A stretch of 64,000 nucleotides of DNA. It comes from Microcebus murinus (lineage: Eukaryota; Chordata; Mammalia; Primates; Cheirogaleidae). A program made the translations under genes and the position numbers. Shown here in pieces: positions 37,183-49,259 of this stretch. Each line of letters begins with the position of its first letter. Within the stretch, counting starts at the first letter, position 1. The notes under the pieces are model-generated. The model was given only the letters and a program-made list of their open reading frames with translations. It did not search any database and was not told where the DNA came from. The stretch spans positions 61,402,501 to 61,466,500 of the forward strand of contig NC_134117.1 in NCBI RefSeq assembly GCF_040939455.1, given 5' to 3'.

Positions 37183-37529
37183 CCACTTCGGTACGGCGCT
37201 CACCGCCGCGAAACCTTGCCCACAGCTGGCACTCATAGTCCGCACGGTAGTTGGTGCTGTGCATTCACGGCGAATCTGTTTTCCTCTTGTGTGATGAGGA
37301 AAGCTTTAAAGCACGGAAAGCTTGTTTTACTTTACAGGCAGCTTTACTTGTAATATAAATCAGAATCGGTAACATAAACATATATGCTTTCATTACATTA
37401 TTTTTAGATGTTCACAATTTTATTTTGATAAATGAAAAATTAGAAAAGTCATCTCACGGCTGTCGGCTAAAGTCGCTGTGCGCGTTCATCTGTGGCTGTT
37501 GACTACAGTCGACGCTCGTACCAAAGTGG
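37183..37529. mobile_element. non-autonomous piggyBac-type element
   Basis: 347 bp bounded by TTAA on both sides (37179-37182 and 37530-37533). The ends are inverted repeats CCACTTCGGTACG and, read inward from the right, CCACTTTGGTACG. Sub-terminal text is CpG-rich and contains related CTAAAGTCGCTG and CTACAGTCGACG blocks. TTAA specificity with CC-starting inverted repeats defines piggyBac. There is no transposase frame. It lies in ANXA7 intron 5. Confidence 0.87.
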
Positions 37530-37779
37530 TTAAATACGGTCCTGATGATTTTGATAAGACAAGCATAGGTCCTTCTCACAGGTGATGATGCTCATAGTTT
37601 ATCCTAGAGATTCACATTGGCTCTTGGCATCGGTTTTGGTTGTATTAGCTCTTCCTTGCCCTTACTAGCAGTTATAACTATGAACTTGGGCAATTTGTTG
37701 ATTGGATTTCTGGCAGTGGTTTATGAAGGGTGGTTTTTGTTTTCCACTTTTACCTTTATACTTTCCACCCTTCTTTCAG

Positions 37780-37845
37780 ATCAATACAGAGTCCTTTCCT
37801 TCCTATCCTGTTTTCTCTCCTGTTTCTTTGGATTATAGCAGTGAA
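37780..37845 (+). pseudogene. ANXA7: ANXA7 exon 6, alternative cassette exon
   Basis: 66 bp (22 codons, INTESFPSYPVFSPVSLDY then SSE), the cassette that separates the long and short annexin A7 isoforms in other mammals. The splice sites TTTCAG and GAA-GTGAGT are intact. Confidence 0.92.
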
Positions 37846-38732
37846 GTGAGTAAGGTTTTCTAATGTTCACTAATCACTAAGTACCCTATATGTGCTTTCA
37901 GTTGTTTCTCATTTCTCATATATTTATCTCTCACTATTCCTTTAGGACTCCGATGTATCTGTTTTATCTTTATGTCCCTGTAGTAATTGGTAGGTCTTTA
38001 AACATGGTAACCAGTAGGTCTTGATTTCTTAGTAGCCCTAGTGGGAAACATTTCTGATTTCATATATCAAATCTTTACCCTATCTCTGTATAGCTCCTTA
38101 ACTTAATACTGTTTCATTCTTAAATTGCCTTGTTAACTTTTTAAATCTTGAAAATTTTAAATCTTGAAAGTTTTAAATCTTAAAACTTGAATAGGAATTC
38201 AAGTTACTAGGAACATAAGCAGTATAGCTCTATGGTTACATTTGTCTTGATTTTCTTACTGACTTCCATACTGTATATTTATAAAGATCTAGCATTTTCA
38301 AGCTTGTTTTAGCCTGGGGTAGGAGAAGGATTACAGTATTGGAAGAGAAACACCTTAGTGATTTTTGTTTGTTTTTGCTCACTTTCCTGATTTTTGAGGA
38401 ATTTGAGCTTTAGAGAGATTGAGAAACTTGTCTAGGACTACATAGCTACTGAAAGACAAGATTTGTAACTTTAATTTCAAAGGTTTCACCATCTTTTCTC
38501 CTACAAGTTTGGTGTCTGGCTATCTGTTAGCAGGAGAAAAATCTGTCTGAAGGAGTATAGGTCTTTCCTATTTGTTCTAGAATGAGCCCTGGCAATACAA
38601 TGCTTATATCCTTGCCCTAAAACCCAAACACTGGCCTTCTTTCCTAAGAGCAATGTCTGGGGAAGTCTTTAAGTTTCTTTATTAGAAACTTATTGGAAGT
38701 CCTGACTTGGATTTTATGCCTTTTGTTCTCAG

Positions 38733-38835
38733 CCTGCTGCGATGAGTCAGGGCACTCAAGGAACAATCAGAGCAGCTGCCAACTTCGATGCTATGCGAGA
38801 TGCAGAAATTCTCCGTAAAGCAATGAAGGGTTTTG
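38733..38835 (+). pseudogene. ANXA7: ANXA7 exon 7 (start of annexin core)
   Basis: CTCAG acceptor, 103 bp, GTAAGG donor. It encodes the link into repeat I, including NFDAMRDAEILRKAMKGF. In the shifted frame inherited from exon 4, a TGA appears at 38743-38745. Confidence 0.93.
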
Positions 38836-38924
38836 GTAAGGAAAGCAGATTTTTGTCTTCTATATTAATAATAACTTTAAGTGATTAATTCTAAAGTAAA
38901 AATGAACTGTTAACAAACATACAA

Positions 38925-39640
38925 GGGGGGCTTCTCTGTTGCTTGCTCACAGAGAGCCAGTTACTGAGACAACAAGGATTGTCGAGGAAGAAAGGATTTA
39001 TTACAGTGGACGTGTCCACTGGGAGGGGGAGGTATGAACTGTCTCAAATCTGTGTTCCCAGTCAACATGGTCAGGGTTTTCTGGAGGTAAAATGAATAAT
39101 GCATGAGGGGAGTGAGCATCATTACATGTTTGGGGCGGAGTGGAGGGCACCCAAGTACAGTGATAAATCATACTACTACATAGATCCCATGATCCAAAAA
39201 TGGTGGATAAGTCCCTCCCAGGGTGGGGATTTTAGTAGTATAATGAGCTGGGTGTTAATATTGGTCATTTCTGATGTGTAGGCAGGATGCAGGGAATAGG
39301 CTTCTCAGGGGGTCTTAGTATACAGTCTGTGGTGGCATCACTTAGCTTGTCTTCTCCGGACAAACAAGTGGTGTAGGGCTTGACAAGGCCGGGAAAGAAA
39401 CACAAAAGGGAATTCATCAGTGCAGCAGAAAGTTACAAAGTCCTGATCAGCAAATCTTACTGGTCTGGGAACTTGAAGCCTAAAAACTACAAAAAAACTA
39501 AACAAAATGTTTTCTTGTTTATGGAGCTGGTTATAAAACCTTATATCATAAACCAAGTTTATGTGTCAGGCTTGGTGCACACACCTCAATTTAATCTAGG
39601 GCCTAGCACCTTGTAAGCCTTCTAAGAGATACCCTCAAGG
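38925..39640 (-). repeat. ERV LTR-like segment, antisense
   Basis: GAAGAAAGGATTTATTACAG is the antisense form of a polyadenylation region (AATAAATCCTTTCTTC). A long unique-looking stretch follows, in ANXA7 intron 7. Family and ends are not resolved. Confidence 0.35.
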
Positions 39641-39673
39641 AGCACCCAGCACAGATTTTGTCGATTCTTAAAC

Positions 39674-39975
<302 letters not shown>

Positions 39976-40001
39976 AAACAAACCATGTATGGTTCTTCCA
40001 G

Positions 40002-40096
40002 GGACAGATGAGCAAGCAATTCAGGATGTTGTGGCCAACCGTTCCAATGATCAGAGGTAAAAAATTAAAGCAGCTTTTAAGACTATGTATGGCAAG
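40002..40096 (+). pseudogene. ANXA7: ANXA7 exon 8 with TAA stop
   Basis: TTCCAG acceptor, 95 bp, AAG-GTATGT donor. The frame reads GTDEQAIQDVVANRSNDQR, then TAA (40058-40060), then KIKAAFKTMYGK. The family has Gln at the stop, so a single C-to-T change explains it. The same change creates a donor-like AGAG-GTAAAA. Confidence 0.93.
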
Positions 40097-40206
40097 GTAT
40101 GTTTTTTTGTTGAGTGCACATCAATAGTGGCCCCAGTGAACTCTGCATTCATGTCAGATTGGAATGCTATCTTTTTATTAGTACCTGTGATATAGAGAGA
40201 TAACTA

Positions 40207-40640
<434 letters not shown>

Positions 40641-40794
40641 AGAAAATAATTATTATTGTTTATTGATAGAATGAATAAAAGTCATCTGCTTGAGTGTAAC
40701 AAACTTTAAACATATATATTTCTTACATAATCAGATTTGAAATTCATGGTTTTGTAAAGCAATTCTATTTCAGTTTTCCATATATTTTTTTTAA

Positions 40795-40956
40795 AGACAT
40801 TGTCTTTTCTCTGTTGCCAAGGGTGGAGTGCACTGGTGTGATCACAGCTCACTGTAACCACTCACTGTAACCTTGATTTCCTGAACTCAAGCGATCCTAC
40901 TGCCTGGGCCTCCCAAAGTGCTGTGATTACAGGCATGAGCCATTGTACCCAGCCCC
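40795..40956 (-). repeat. Alu monomer or fragment
   Basis: Antisense text from CTGTTGCCAAGGGTGGAGTG to GATTACAGGCATGAGCCATT. A CTCACTGTAACC block is repeated twice inside. Confidence 0.85.
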
Positions 40957-41031
40957 ATATTTTCTAGAAAAAGATGTCAGTTACAAATTTTGGAGAGCAC
41001 ATGTACTAAGCTTGTGTTTGTAATTAAATAG

Positions 41032-41145
41032 GATTTAATCAAAGATCTCAAATCAGAGTTAAGTGGAAATATGGAAGAACTAATCCTTGCCCTGTTCATG
41101 CCTTCTCCATATTATGATGCCTGGAGTTTACGGAACGCAATGCAG
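41032..41145 (+). pseudogene. ANXA7: ANXA7 exon 9
   Basis: 114 bp (38 codons) between AAATAG and CAG-GTACTA. It encodes the end of repeat I and start of repeat II (LSGNMEELILALFMP). The human-type RKAM is RNAM here. Confidence 0.94.
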
Positions 41146-41369
41146 GTACTACATGTCATTTATTGTATTTTACTCTATTTTGTATGTAAAACCCCACAAA
41201 TGATCACAGTTCTGAATTTACAGTGATAAAGCAATACATTATTTCACATCATCCGAATATATAGTTTTTCGATTCTAGAGAACAAAGAAGTACTGGTGAA
41301 ACAGTAAGATTTAATTACTTCTAGAAATTTTGATTATCTTTTGTATAATTCTCCCTTCTTTTCACATAG

Positions 41370-41540
41370 GGAGCAGGAACTCAGGAACATGTATTGATTG
41401 AGATTTTGTGCACAAGAACAAATCAGGACATCCGAGAAATCGTCAGGTGTTATCAATCAGAATTTGGACGAGACCTTGAAAAGGACATTAGGTCAGATAC
41501 ATCAGGGCATTTTGAACGTCTACTTGTATCCATGTGCCAG
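41370..41540 (+). pseudogene. ANXA7: ANXA7 exon 10
   Basis: 171 bp (57 codons), CACATAG acceptor, CAG-GTGAGT donor. It holds the repeat II calcium loop [11 protein letters not shown] and the conserved end [11 protein letters not shown]. Confidence 0.94.
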
Positions 41541-41805
41541 GTGAGTGTAGCATGAATGTATGTGTGTTGGTGAAGGGCACTTTATTGCCAGTGAGCATTC
41601 TTTATTCCTTTTGATATTTAGCAATCTTGAAATATTGCCATTTTTAAGAGGGGCAACACTGAATCCAGTGTACAGATGTCTTTGTAGTTACTACTAGGAT
41701 TTATTTCTGCAAATCTGGCTTTTGTAAGGAATCAGAAATTAACATCTTTAAGGTTGTATGGAATCAGAAACCAGCTTGAGGCTCTGTGGCTAGAATGAAA
41801 CTGTT

Positions 41806-42116
41806 CATTCATTCATTCATTCATTTACTTTGGCTCATAGTCTCACTCTGTCAGCCAGGCTAGAGTGCAGTGGCATGGCCATGGTTCACTGCAGCCTTGA
41901 ACTTCTGGGCTCCAGTGATCTTTCCACCTCAGCCTCCATAGTAGCTAGCTCTACAGGCATGCACCACTACGCCACCCTAATTTGTTTTTATTTTTTGTGG
42001 AGAGGAGGTCTTGCTATGTTGCCTAGGTTGGTCTTGAACTCCTGGCCACAAGCAGTCCTCCCACCCCGACCTCCCAAAGTTCTGGGATTACAGGCGTGAG
42101 CCATTGCACCTGGCCT
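41806..42116 (-). repeat. Alu, with (ATTC)n at its tail side
   Basis: A short (ATTC)n run (about 41806-41828) leads into an antisense Alu ending GAGCCATTGCACCTGGCC. It lies in ANXA7 intron 10. Confidence 0.9.
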
Positions 42117-43002
42117 GAAAGTGTACATACAAGCTTAGCACTGTCCTGCCTATTACACTGGCCATTAACTGAAGACATGCAGGACTGCTATGGAAGTGCT
42201 AGAGGAGATGAGGACTGTGTGAGAAGAACCAGAAATGCAGAAAAATGTTTCAGTGTTCCCAGTAATACTGTGATTAGCACCTTCCTTATTCTAATTCCGC
42301 AGATGTGCTAGAGAATTGACAGAAAATACTCTAATTTAGGATATTTGGAATGGTATTAGGAACACACTTGGAATGAGATGATGCAAAAGACTATTCCATA
42401 TCAGAAGTTATTGGCTATCCTGCTAGTGCACAAGGTTGGACTATCTTGAGAGATCTAAAAGCAGAGGAGGGGCTCCTAAGATCCAGGGGAAGTAGTTGCA
42501 GCTCGGGTAGGGTACAAAAGTGAGTGGATGTAGAAATGAAAAGAAAGCAGATGGGCTGAAGGAAACTGAATTTACCTACATCACAGTAACAGAGCAGGGA
42601 AGCAGGTTAGGATGTCAAAGGCACAAGAAGAAAAAACAGATACAGACATTTAATGCTAAAGAATGATTATTAAGACTTTATATGAGGTGCATAGTTTTTC
42701 TTTATGCAAGGTTCAAGGTCATACCTTTTTGAGGGTATGAGCAGAAGAGTATCTAGGAAAATGAGATTATATATAGTATGTATAAATCAAAAGACAAAAA
42801 TTGGGGGAGTCTTTCCTGAGAAACTTTACCTGTGCTGTATTCAGTTGCCCATTTAGAATATGCCTGTACATATTCCTTGTGCCAGGTGCTTTTCAGAAGA
42901 CAGTTCTCCACCTTCAAGGAGCATCTTTCCAATCTTTCTGTTTTGCTCATTGAATGGTCACTGAGACTCTAGAGGGCAGCCTTTCCTTGGTTTGGGTTTC
43001 TG

Positions 43003-43330
43003 TTTTTTTTTTTTGAGACAGAGTCTTACTTTGTTGCCCTGGCTAGAGTTAGTGCCTGGTGTCAGTCTAGCTGACAGTAACCTCAAACTCCTGGGCTCAA
43101 GCAATCCTTCTGCCTCAGCCTCCTGAGTAGCTGGGATTACAGGCATGCGCCACCATGCCCGGCTAATTTTTTCTATATATATTAGTTGGCCAATTAATTT
43201 CTTTGTATTTATAATAGAGACAGGGTCTCACTCTTGCTCAGGCTGGTTTCGAACTCCTCACCTCCAGCGATCCTACCGCCTCAGCCTCCCAGAGTGCTAA
43301 GATTACGGGCGTGAGCCACCGCACCCGGCC
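43003..43330 (-). repeat. AluL-type Alu
   Basis: Antisense Alu with the linker TATATATATTAGTTGGCCAA and AATTTCTTTGTATTTAT block, found in strepsirrhine Alu. Confidence 0.95.
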
Positions 43331-43967
43331 CTGGCTTTCTATTTTTGAGAGAAACCAATTGCCTCTTCCCTTCCACCTTGCCTCCTATCCCAGGAGAAGA
43401 ATTTGGTATACAACCTGGCATGGTCTTGCAGAACTTGAGTTATTTATAGCTTCTAAAAAGCTCATGTGTCATTTTTATATATGTAGTTGTAATATATACG
43501 TATTAAGGTTACACTTAGATGAAGGAAAGGAAGTTTATGAAGCCTCCATATTATATCCTTCCTCCCTAGACTTAAACTCCTACAGGGCAGGGACCTTGTC
43601 TGTCTTGTGTCCCTGCCACCTAACATAGTGCCTGACACAAAGAAAGTGCTCAATACCTTTCAGTTGTATGAATGAATACAAAGTAGAACTCAGTACAATG
43701 CATGTTGATTTTAAATCCAAGCTAAGGAGAGTTATACTTTCTCCATTTCAGTGGTAGTGTATATCTCCTAGTGGAAATATTTTTGTTTAAACGTTTTCTG
43801 GTTTCATTTAGCCCTCAAATCTCTGAAAGCCGTCATGTTAACATAACATCATTAAACCATGATCATTTATTTAAATCGTCCCTTTAAATCCTGAAGTGAC
43901 TAGGTTGGAACAAAAATTTAATAGAACTTTGATTTCCTTTGCTAATTCCTGCCTTCATCCTTGGCAG

Positions 43968-44138
43968 GGAAATCGTGATGAGAACCAGAGTGTAAACCAC
44001 CAAATGGCTCAGGAAGATGCTCAGCGTCTCTATCAAGCTGGTGAGGGAAGACTCGGGACAGACGAATCTTGCTTTAACAGGATCCTTGCCACGAGAAGCT
44101 TTCCTCAGCTGAGAGCTACCATGGAGGCTTACTCTAGG
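43968..44138 (+). pseudogene. ANXA7: ANXA7 exon 11
   Basis: 171 bp (57 codons) from TTGGCAG to AGG-GTAGGA. It encodes repeat III with EGRLGTDESCF; the following Met is Arg (CFNRILA). Confidence 0.94.
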
Positions 44139-44215
44139 GTAGGAGCTTTTCTTTGGAGGATTTGGCTTCTATTCTAAGATGTGAAAATATTTAACCCTGT
44201 AATTTTTCTTTGCAG

Positions 44216-44291
44216 ATGGCTAATCGAGATTTGTTAAGCAGTGTGGGCCGTGAGTTTTCCGGATATGTTGAAAGTGGTTTGAAGACCATCT
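44216..44291 (+). pseudogene. ANXA7: ANXA7 exon 12
   Basis: 76 bp, TTTGCAG acceptor, GTAAGA donor. It encodes MANRDLLSSVGREFSGYVE and ends in phase 1, which matches exon 13. Confidence 0.94.
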
Positions 44292-45235
44292 GTAAGATAC
44301 TTTTGTGCTTTGTTTTTAAATGAATGAGAGCTTTGAATAGTCCGTTCCCGTTAAGTGATGATAATTAATACAGCCTCCTGGAATCTGCTTAGGCAGTAGT
44401 AGCTGGGCTAATCCTATATTTTTTAATGCAATTTCCTATGAATGGTTGGTGTGATCACATAAGGTTTTTTGGGGATTATTTGGTCTTTATAGGATTTTCT
44501 TGGGAACTATTCGACAGTATCTCATAGACTGTAGCACTAGTGCCACAGAAAACATTTTGAGCCCCCAAAACATATCTTTTAAGTACTCAGCCTTATGAGA
44601 CGCTTTTTCCTTTTGAAATTAAACGATTTCTGGTAGTCTAACACTAGATGTCTAACAAAACGGAAATTTCATTCCCATTGATAATATAGGACTAAAGAGA
44701 ATATTAGTAATACATTGGTATTAGCAATGGAATGTCTTATAAATGTTACTACAGTAATTGTAGTGAAAGTAAAAACATACAGTTATTACATCTCTGTCAT
44801 CTGCAGGGGGAGCCTGCTAAGCGAATTTTCCAAAGAGAAACCTGTCAGATTTCTGAGCATCGCTCTGAAGTCTTTGCTCAAATCTGTGTTGTCTCTTTTA
44901 AATTGGAGTGTATCTGATATCCTTCTCTGAGCCAGATGGTAGTCTTATCTTTTAGAATTCAGATTTTTGTCATTATTCCTTTTGGTTTGAGGTATTACTA
45001 GGGTATAGATGCTACAGATTTTCATACTGTAAAGGGAAAACATGTACAGAATCCTAGTCCCTGCAACTATGGAGAGAAAATAGGATTTATTGGCCAAAGG
45101 GGATCTTCTAGAATTGAAGGCAATCTGTCGGATGCAGTTAGGAAGTTGGATGCTGAGAAAAATCAAGGGGGGGGGGAGACCATCCCCAACTCGCCTCAGG
45201 TTTTAAGATAATTGCATAGCTAATAATTAATGGTG

Positions 45236-45905
45236 GTAGCCTGGACACAGTGGCTCTTGCCTGTAACCCCAGGAATTTGGGAGGCCAAGGCAGAAGAATC
45301 CCTTGAGGCTAGCAGTTCGGCACCAGCCTGCGCAACATAGCGAGACCTCATCCTTACAAAATATTTTAAAAATTAGCTGGGCAAGGTGGTGTGTGTCTGT
45401 AGTCCCAGCTACTCAGGAGGCTGAGGCTGAGGCAGGAGGTCTGAGCCTAGCAGTACGAGGTTGGAGTGAGCTATGATAGCATAACTGCACTCTAGCCTGA
45501 CACAGTGAGATTCTGTTTCTTTAATATAAAAACAAAAAAAAAAAAAAAGAAAGAAAAAAAAACAGGCCTGGCATGGTAGCTCAGGCCTGTAATCCTAGCA
45601 CTCTGGGAGGCTGAGGGGAGGCGGGAGGATTGTTTGAGCTCAGGAGTTGAGAGCAGCCTGAGCCACAGGGAGACCCGTCTCTACTCAAAAAAATAGAAAT
45701 TAGCTGGACAACTAAAAATATAGATATATAAAAAATTAGCTGGACATGGTGGCACATGCCTGTAGTCCCAGCTACTCGGGAGGTTGAGGCAGGAGGATCG
45801 CTTGAGCCCAGGAGTTTGAGGTTGCTGTGAGCTAGGCTGAGGCGAAGGCACCCTAGCCAGGGCAACAGAGTGAGACTCTATCTCAAAGAAAAAAAAAAAA
45901 AGAAA
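45236..45905 (+). repeat. two sense Alu copies in tandem
   Basis: The first runs from GTAGCCTGGACACAGTGG to about 45550 (A-rich). The second starts near 45567 (GCCTGGCATGGTAGCTCAGG) and ends in AAGAAAAGAAAAG-like sequence just before ANXA7 exon 13. Confidence 0.9.
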
Positions 45906-46010
45906 AGAAAAGAAAGATTCACAGGCAGGCTGGAAGTGGTAAATGAAGTTGGAGGGATAGAGCTGCTTGTCAGGTCATGATTCCATTTCTGAAGCATCTC
46001 TACCTTGCAG

Positions 46011-46123
46011 TGCAGTGTGCCCTGAACCGCCCTGCCTTCTTTGCTGAGAGGCTCTACTGTTCTATGAAAGGTGCTGGCACAGATGACTCCACCCTGGTCA
46101 GGACTGCGGTATCTCGAAGTGAG
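46011..46123 (+). pseudogene. ANXA7: ANXA7 exon 13
   Basis: 113 bp, ACCTTGCAG acceptor, GAG-GTGAGT donor. It encodes the repeat IV calcium loop ([12 protein letters not shown]). Family Tyr-Ala is Cys-Ser just before it. Confidence 0.94.
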
Positions 46124-46719
46124 GTGAGTCAGGGCTTTTTCTGTTGGGTCTCTCTTGATGTTGAATGCTGATTTCTTAAAAGTTTCTCAATTGGTTGTTA
46201 GTTCCTCAGGAATGATGTTAAGAGCTCTTTGTCACTGGTGAGAGCGGTTGATACTAATATGAAGTACAGTATTCACTTTGTTTGGCTGTGGGAGAGGCTT
46301 GTATTAGTGAAACAAGCCGATGTGCCTTGATGAAGATAAAAACCAAGAGGTTTTCCTACTTGAGAAGGTCTGTGGAGATCGCTAGTTTATGGGATGTTGG
46401 AAGATACTTATCTTTCGATTTTTACTTTGTGTATTTAAAAAATTACATGAAAGAGCTATGTAAATTAATCCTATTGGATATCAAAGTTCTCAAAATTTAG
46501 CATCCCTTATTAATAGTAAAACGATTTTTAAAAAATTTATTATCTTTACCTAAATATAGCCTTAGATTTTTTTACCTTAAATTTATATATTTATCGGACT
46601 TTTTTAAATTTAAAGAACATAGACTATTAGATTTTACTAAAGAAGGTAGATCATTTTTTTAAGAAAATCAACATATGTTTTGAAAAACTTTTATTTTTCT
46701 TAGGCTTAAATTTTTTAAG

Positions 46720-47410
46720 TAGGATCTTTTTTTAAGTTGTGATATAATATGCGTAACATAAAATTTACTGTTTTAACCATTTTTAAGTTGCATTTAGTAC
46801 ATTCGTATTGTTGTGCAACTGTTGCCATCATCCATCTCCAGAACTCTTCATCTTGTAAAACAGACTCTACCCATTAAATAATAACTTCCTTCCCTATGTT
46901 TGACTTCTCTAGGTCCCTCATATGAGTGGAGTCATTCAGTATTTGTCCTTTTGTGACTGTCGTCTTTAACTTAGACTAATGTCCTTAAGGTTTATCCCTG
47001 TGGTAGCATGTGTCCAAATTTCCTTCCTTTTTAAGGCTGAATGATAGTCCTTATGTATATACTGCCTTTTGTTTATTCATTCATGTGCCTAGACACACTT
47101 GGGTTGCTTCCACTTTTTGGCTGTTGCGAATACCGCAACGAGTATGGGTGTACAAATACCTGTTCCAATCCCTGCTTTCACTTCTTTTGGGCATACCCAG
47201 AAGTGAAATTGCTGGATCATATTGTAATTCTATGGGGCTTTTTTGTTTTTCAGTTTGTTTATTTTTAGGAACCACCATACCATTTTCCACAGCAGCTGCA
47301 CGCTTTTCCACAACGCACAAGTGTTCCCATTTCTTGACATCCTCACCAACACTTAATATTCTCTATTTTGATAATAGCCATCCTACCACATGTTTGTGAA
47401 ATGACTAATT
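46720..47410 (-). repeat. L1 3' fragment, antisense
   Basis: GTAACATAAAATTTACTG, then GTGCAACTGTTGCCATCATC, then TTGGGTTGCTTCCACTTTTT and GTGAAATTGCTGGATCAT give the antisense L1 text in order. It lies in ANXA7 intron 13. Confidence 0.9.
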
Positions 47411-47629
47411 TTGGGATTAATAGATGAAACTAGTACCACCCTTATCCAATATTTTATAGAGCAGTGAATCAGACCTTTATTGCGTATGAGTGTAAGCTAT
47501 AAAATATCAGTCAACTGTTGATTTTTCCCCCCTCAGTTTTCATCATTATTAAGATCTTGTCATTATTTAAATACCAGTTTTCTTTTGACAGATTTTTTTC
47601 TAACATCAGAAATATCATTTCTTATGCAG

Positions 47630-48060
47630 ATTGATCTTGTGCAGAAAAAACAGATGTTTACTCAGATGTATCAGAAGACCCTGGGCACAATGATTGCAAG
47701 TGACACGAGTGGAGATTATCGAAGGCTGCTTCTGGCCATTGTGGGCCACTAGGAAGGATTTTCTTTTTGTACATGAATGAAGCTATTCATAGTTTATCCT
47801 TCAAAGCAGTGACTGACCTGCATGCAGCAATATCAACCATCACCTAACCAAAAGAGGTTTTTACTAAGGACTGTGCCAGGGTAATGTGCTTGGTCAGCAC
47901 ATGTTATTGCCTTAATTCTAATTTTTTCTTGATATACAATCAATGTGAAGCCATATCACTATGATGTAGTAATATCACAATGTTTGTTAAGCTTCATTCT
48001 CACTAATCTTATTCTAATCAGGATGACAAATCGAATAAAAACTTAAAACAATCTATAATT
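47630..48060 (+). pseudogene. ANXA7: ANXA7 exon 14, stop codon and 3' UTR
   Basis: The ATGCAG acceptor opens the last 40 codons, ending LLLAIVGH with TAG at 47750-47752 at the family's normal C terminus. About 280 bases of 3' UTR follow, with a canonical AATAAA at 48034-48039. A genomic rather than retrocopied origin is clear because all introns are present and no A-tail follows. Confidence 0.92.
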
Positions 48061-48745
48061 CTGTGTAATAATGTATATATTTTTTTCTAAAGTTTAAATT
48101 CTAAAGTTTAATGGTTAAGAATAGGTAACAGCCCAGAAATCATTCCTAGCAAGTCTCAGGGAAAATAATTAAAATAACCAAATAGGCTGTCAAAGGAAAA
48201 TATCTGCAGTATGAGACAGCATAAGAATTTCACTTTTCAGAAGAAAATGATTAGCTGTTTGCAAAGTTACAATTGACTAAATCCATATCACCATAATTTT
48301 AGGACTTAAAATATGTACCAGTGGCATGAAATTTTACTTGCCATAAAGAAGCTTAGGACATAGTCACATGGTTAGAGGCATTTGAAAATGAAATAAAGGT
48401 CAATGACAAATAGCCATGCATAAAGCAGTTAGTTAAAATAGTAACAGATCTGAAAATGTAAGGAGACACACGATTGCTGCTCAAAGAAAAGTCTGCTTTA
48501 AACCGAAGACATAAGCATGAGGCTTAGTGCCGCAGATCATATCCAGTTTGGATGGTTTTTTAAAAGTTTTTAAGACATCACAGATCTGCTGGATAAAGCA
48601 GGAAGTCAAACCTAAGGAAATCACAAGCAAAAGGCATTCACTTTATTTTAGCAAAAAGAAAATCTCCAATACCTGTGAAAGAAATTGTTCATATAGTAGT
48701 TGAGTTCATTAAAACACTGCAAGTCTACATAAATTGGATACTTGC
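48061..48745. other. junction zone between ANXA7 and RYR2 pieces
   Basis: AT-rich, no recognised repeat or gene. The breakpoint between the two duplicated segments should lie here. Confidence 0.4.
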
Positions 48746-48838
48746 CCCTTCTGATTTCTCCATCATCTCCTGCAGGGCCCAGACAGAGAGGGACTGTTCT
48801 AACATGAAGGTGCAGATGGAGGGGTCTGAGTGGACATT
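48746..48838 (-). pseudogene. RYR2: relic of ryanodine receptor 2 exon 3
   Basis: RYR2 is the cardiac Ca2+-release channel of the sarcoplasmic reticulum. On the minus strand, TTTCTGTGCAG precedes 93 bp encoding NVHSDPSICTFMLEQSLSV, then WALQEMMEKSEG. I recognise this as the 35-residue exon 3 of RYR2 (residues 57-91), the exon known from exon-3 deletion disease; the ending KSEG favours RYR2 over RYR1 and RYR3. Four codons are missing (105 bp reduced to 93), the conserved Arg of SVRAL is Trp, and the donor is GC instead of GT. No other RYR2 exon is seen. It lies 700 bp beyond the ANXA7 3' end in opposite orientation. Confidence 0.85.
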
Positions 48839-49259
48839 CTGCACAGAAACAGAGAAAGCCATTAGCGTCACCATCATGCAGCATCCAGACACAGTTTACC
48901 TTAATATGCTCTGGGTTCCTTCATAGGAAAAGTGAGAGTACTCGTCAACTCTATACTATGAGCTTCTAGATCAGCATACACTGTCATTACTGCTCACATT
49001 TAATGCATTTTTAAAATCACAGATAACAACAGCTGCCACTTAGCGAGTGCTTACTGCGATGCACATTGCACTTAACTCCTGTGGTCACCTATACTAAGGA
49101 TTATTACTAAGACTGGACAAGAAACAGAGAAGTTGGATCATGATGGTCCACTAGGCACAGGTAGCATGTGCCTCCTCCCTGGAAAAGAACCAGAATAGTA
49201 ATCAGATTCTCCCATTTCAGACAGGTCATCTAGGAGAGACCACCAGGTTTCACCCGACA

